Source: Phytophthora sp. 'mugwort' | Lineage: Eukaryota > Oomycota > Peronosporomycetes > Peronosporales > Peronosporaceae | Direction of reading: 5' to 3' | Assembly (NCBI GenBank): GCA_033558025.1 | Contig: JAUCEF010000003.1 | Coordinates: 558,001 to 622,000 of the forward strand | DNA length: 64,000 nt | Shown here: piece by piece, positions 62,936-64,000 of the stretch | Numbering within the stretch: position 1 is the stretch's first letter | Layout of the letters: each line of letters starts with the position of its first letter | Notes under the pieces: model-generated | Seen by the model: the letters and a program-made list of their open reading frames with translations, nothing else | Told to the model about the DNA's origin: nothing | Databases searched by the model: none | Position numbers and translations under genes: made by a program

Positions 62936-64000
62936 TTACGAGCTTTCGAGGCAGGCAGTGGCGACTTCCCACGCCGAGAGCTCGTTGGCTTCGATGACGC
63001 AGGACAGACAGAAGGTAAAGTTCTTCTGCATAATCTCCTTGGAAGCGTCCATTGTTAGCTTCTTCTGTACGCTGCACTTGGCACACGTGACGCGGCAACA
63101 AATCGGACACCTCGACGGCGTCTGCAGTAGAGTGCACAGATTGTTCTTCAGACACTTGTGGCACACGCCACAGTCCGTCGTCGGAGCGATACTCGACGCA
63201 TCGCTGCGACGACGGCGGGACATCAGCCAACTTAGCTTCTTGAGGTTCGAGCATTCCACGACACCGACGCACGACGCCACGTTCTGGCCCAGCGTTGCGA
63301 TACCATAGCTCTCCATCATTTCGCCACGGGGCTCAACAAACCCACGGCCGAACAACTCGACGCTGTCATCGTTCAACTGCCGGACAATGTAGCAGATTGA
63401 AGCATTAGCTCGGATAATGTTGTGGCTGTTGTCGAGAGGCGGGCATTCATCCAACTCGATAGAGTGAATGAGGTTGTAAAACACCCGTTCGCCGTCCGAG
63501 TCGAAGGCCATACCCATGGACTCGAGATATAGATAGTCTCGACGCGTCACGAAAGGTCCGAAGCCGGCTGTCGCCCACTTGATCACAATGGACCGGAACG
63601 GGTCCTCTTCGCTCGGCCCTTGCAGCGATGCCAGCAGTTTACGATCGTCAAACACGTCATTCTTGACGTACGAGTTGCGCACGAGCCACCTGTGTTTTGT
63701 ATTGGCGACGGCACCGAACGCCACGTCCTCGATCGTGCCGTCAATGGAGCCCGTAGCCACCACGAGCGGCACATGGGACGGCTTGATAGTGGCCATCACG
63801 CTGTCGTCGAGCAAAGAGAAGGACCCATCGTCGCTGCTGGAGCTGTGGGTTTTGGAACTGATCTCCTCTTCCTGGACCGGGTCGTCATCATCGTAGAACG
63901 GCAGCCGTCCGGATGCCGCGGCCTGTTCAATGGCGGTAACCGATAATAATCTCGGCCGACTCGGATCCTTCTCGTCGAGCGACTGGCTGTGGGGCTTGTG
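62936..64000 (-). CDS. START-like / FYVE-type zinc finger protein, copy 9 (5' end outside window)
   Basis: An open frame of 354 codons plus stop, running off the right edge of the window; the N terminus is not visible. It begins in the linker (SRPRLLSVTAIEQAAASGR, then acidic DDDDPVQEEE) and continues LDDSVMATIKPSHVPLVVAT. START-like region: GSIDGTIEDVAFGAVANTKH, DPFRSIVIKWATAGFG, ESMGMAFDSDGERVFYNLIH, NLKKLSWLM. Finger: CGVC, CPIC, CAKC and FCLSC. There are extra cysteines in the first loop (KNNLC) and after the third pair (ICCRV), where copy 8 has Ser and Arg. No RKHHCR motif. Closest to copy 8. Confidence 0.9.
   Translation of the reverse strand, partial: HKPHSQSLDEKDPSRPRLLSVTAIEQAAASGRLPFYDDDDPVQEEEISSKTHSSSSDDGSFSLLDDSVMATIKPSHVPLVVATGSIDGTIEDVAFGAVANTKHRWLVRNSYVKNDVFDDRKLLASLQGPSEEDPFRSIVIKWATAGFGPFVTRRDYLYLESMGMAFDSDGERVFYNLIHSIELDECPPLDNSHNIIRANASICYIVRQLNDDSVELFGRGFVEPRGEMMESYGIATLGQNVASCVGVVECSNLKKLSWLMSRRRRSDASSIAPTTDCGVCHKCLKNNLCTLLQTPSRCPICCRVTCAKCSVQKKLTMDASKEIMQKNFTFCLSCVIEANELSAWEVATACLESS

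Noticed and set aside
1..64000. CRISPR arrays, bacterial operons and ribosome-binding sites
   Set aside because: The window is eukaryotic: spliceosomal introns, LTR retrotransposons and no clustered direct repeats with unique spacers.

Overview
The window looks like nuclear DNA of an oomycete, most likely Phytophthora or a close relative. Genes are compact, with no introns or with introns of about 60-80 bp. A family of START-like proteins with FYVE-type zinc fingers is strongly expanded. The mobile elements (chromodomain Gypsy, Copia, PIF/Harbinger pairs, a mariner-like element, MULE, hAT) match families I associate with oomycete genomes. This assignment comes from recognising proteins by eye; no search was run.

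Layout. 1-0.7 kb is an AT-rich island with two small ORFs of foreign composition. 1.7-4.2 kb holds a low-complexity coiled-coil remnant and a decayed hAT transposase. 4.7-5.9 kb is the first START/FYVE-like gene. 7.9-10.6 kb is a complete but decayed Harbinger element with matching terminal repeats and TTA target duplications. 10.8-16.2 kb is a gene-dense block: a FUN14-domain protein with an apparent mitochondrial presequence, a SWEET sugar transporter and a large mucin-like TRP/FLC-type membrane protein. 17.6-27.6 kb is a chromodomain Gypsy retrotransposon on the minus strand, with a second Harbinger element nested in one LTR. 30.8-34.0 kb holds a START/FYVE-like gene and a frameshifted paralogue. 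34.2-35.4 kb is a JMJD7-type JmjC hydroxylase. 37.7-46.9 kb is a Copia element on the minus strand with a GACGA target duplication and a mariner-like element nested in its 5' LTR. 47.9-51.1 kb holds two tail-to-tail START/FYVE-like genes. 52.2-55.1 kb is a MULE transposase gene split into two opposite-strand halves. 56.2-64.0 kb is a head-to-tail array of four more START/FYVE-like genes, the last cut by the window edge.

The clearest biological theme is the dispersed array of nine START/FYVE-like paralogues: seven complete, one pseudogene and one partial at the edge. They keep the eight-cysteine spacing of a FYVE finger but lack the basic RKHHCR-type motif that reads PI3P. The most unusual single object is an antisense gene inside the Copia element, between pol and the 3' LTR. 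It encodes a chromodomain followed by an OTU-like cysteine protease signature. The Gypsy element has an unrelated 317-codon antisense ORF in the same relative place. Several transposons can be bounded to the base and show a clear nesting history.
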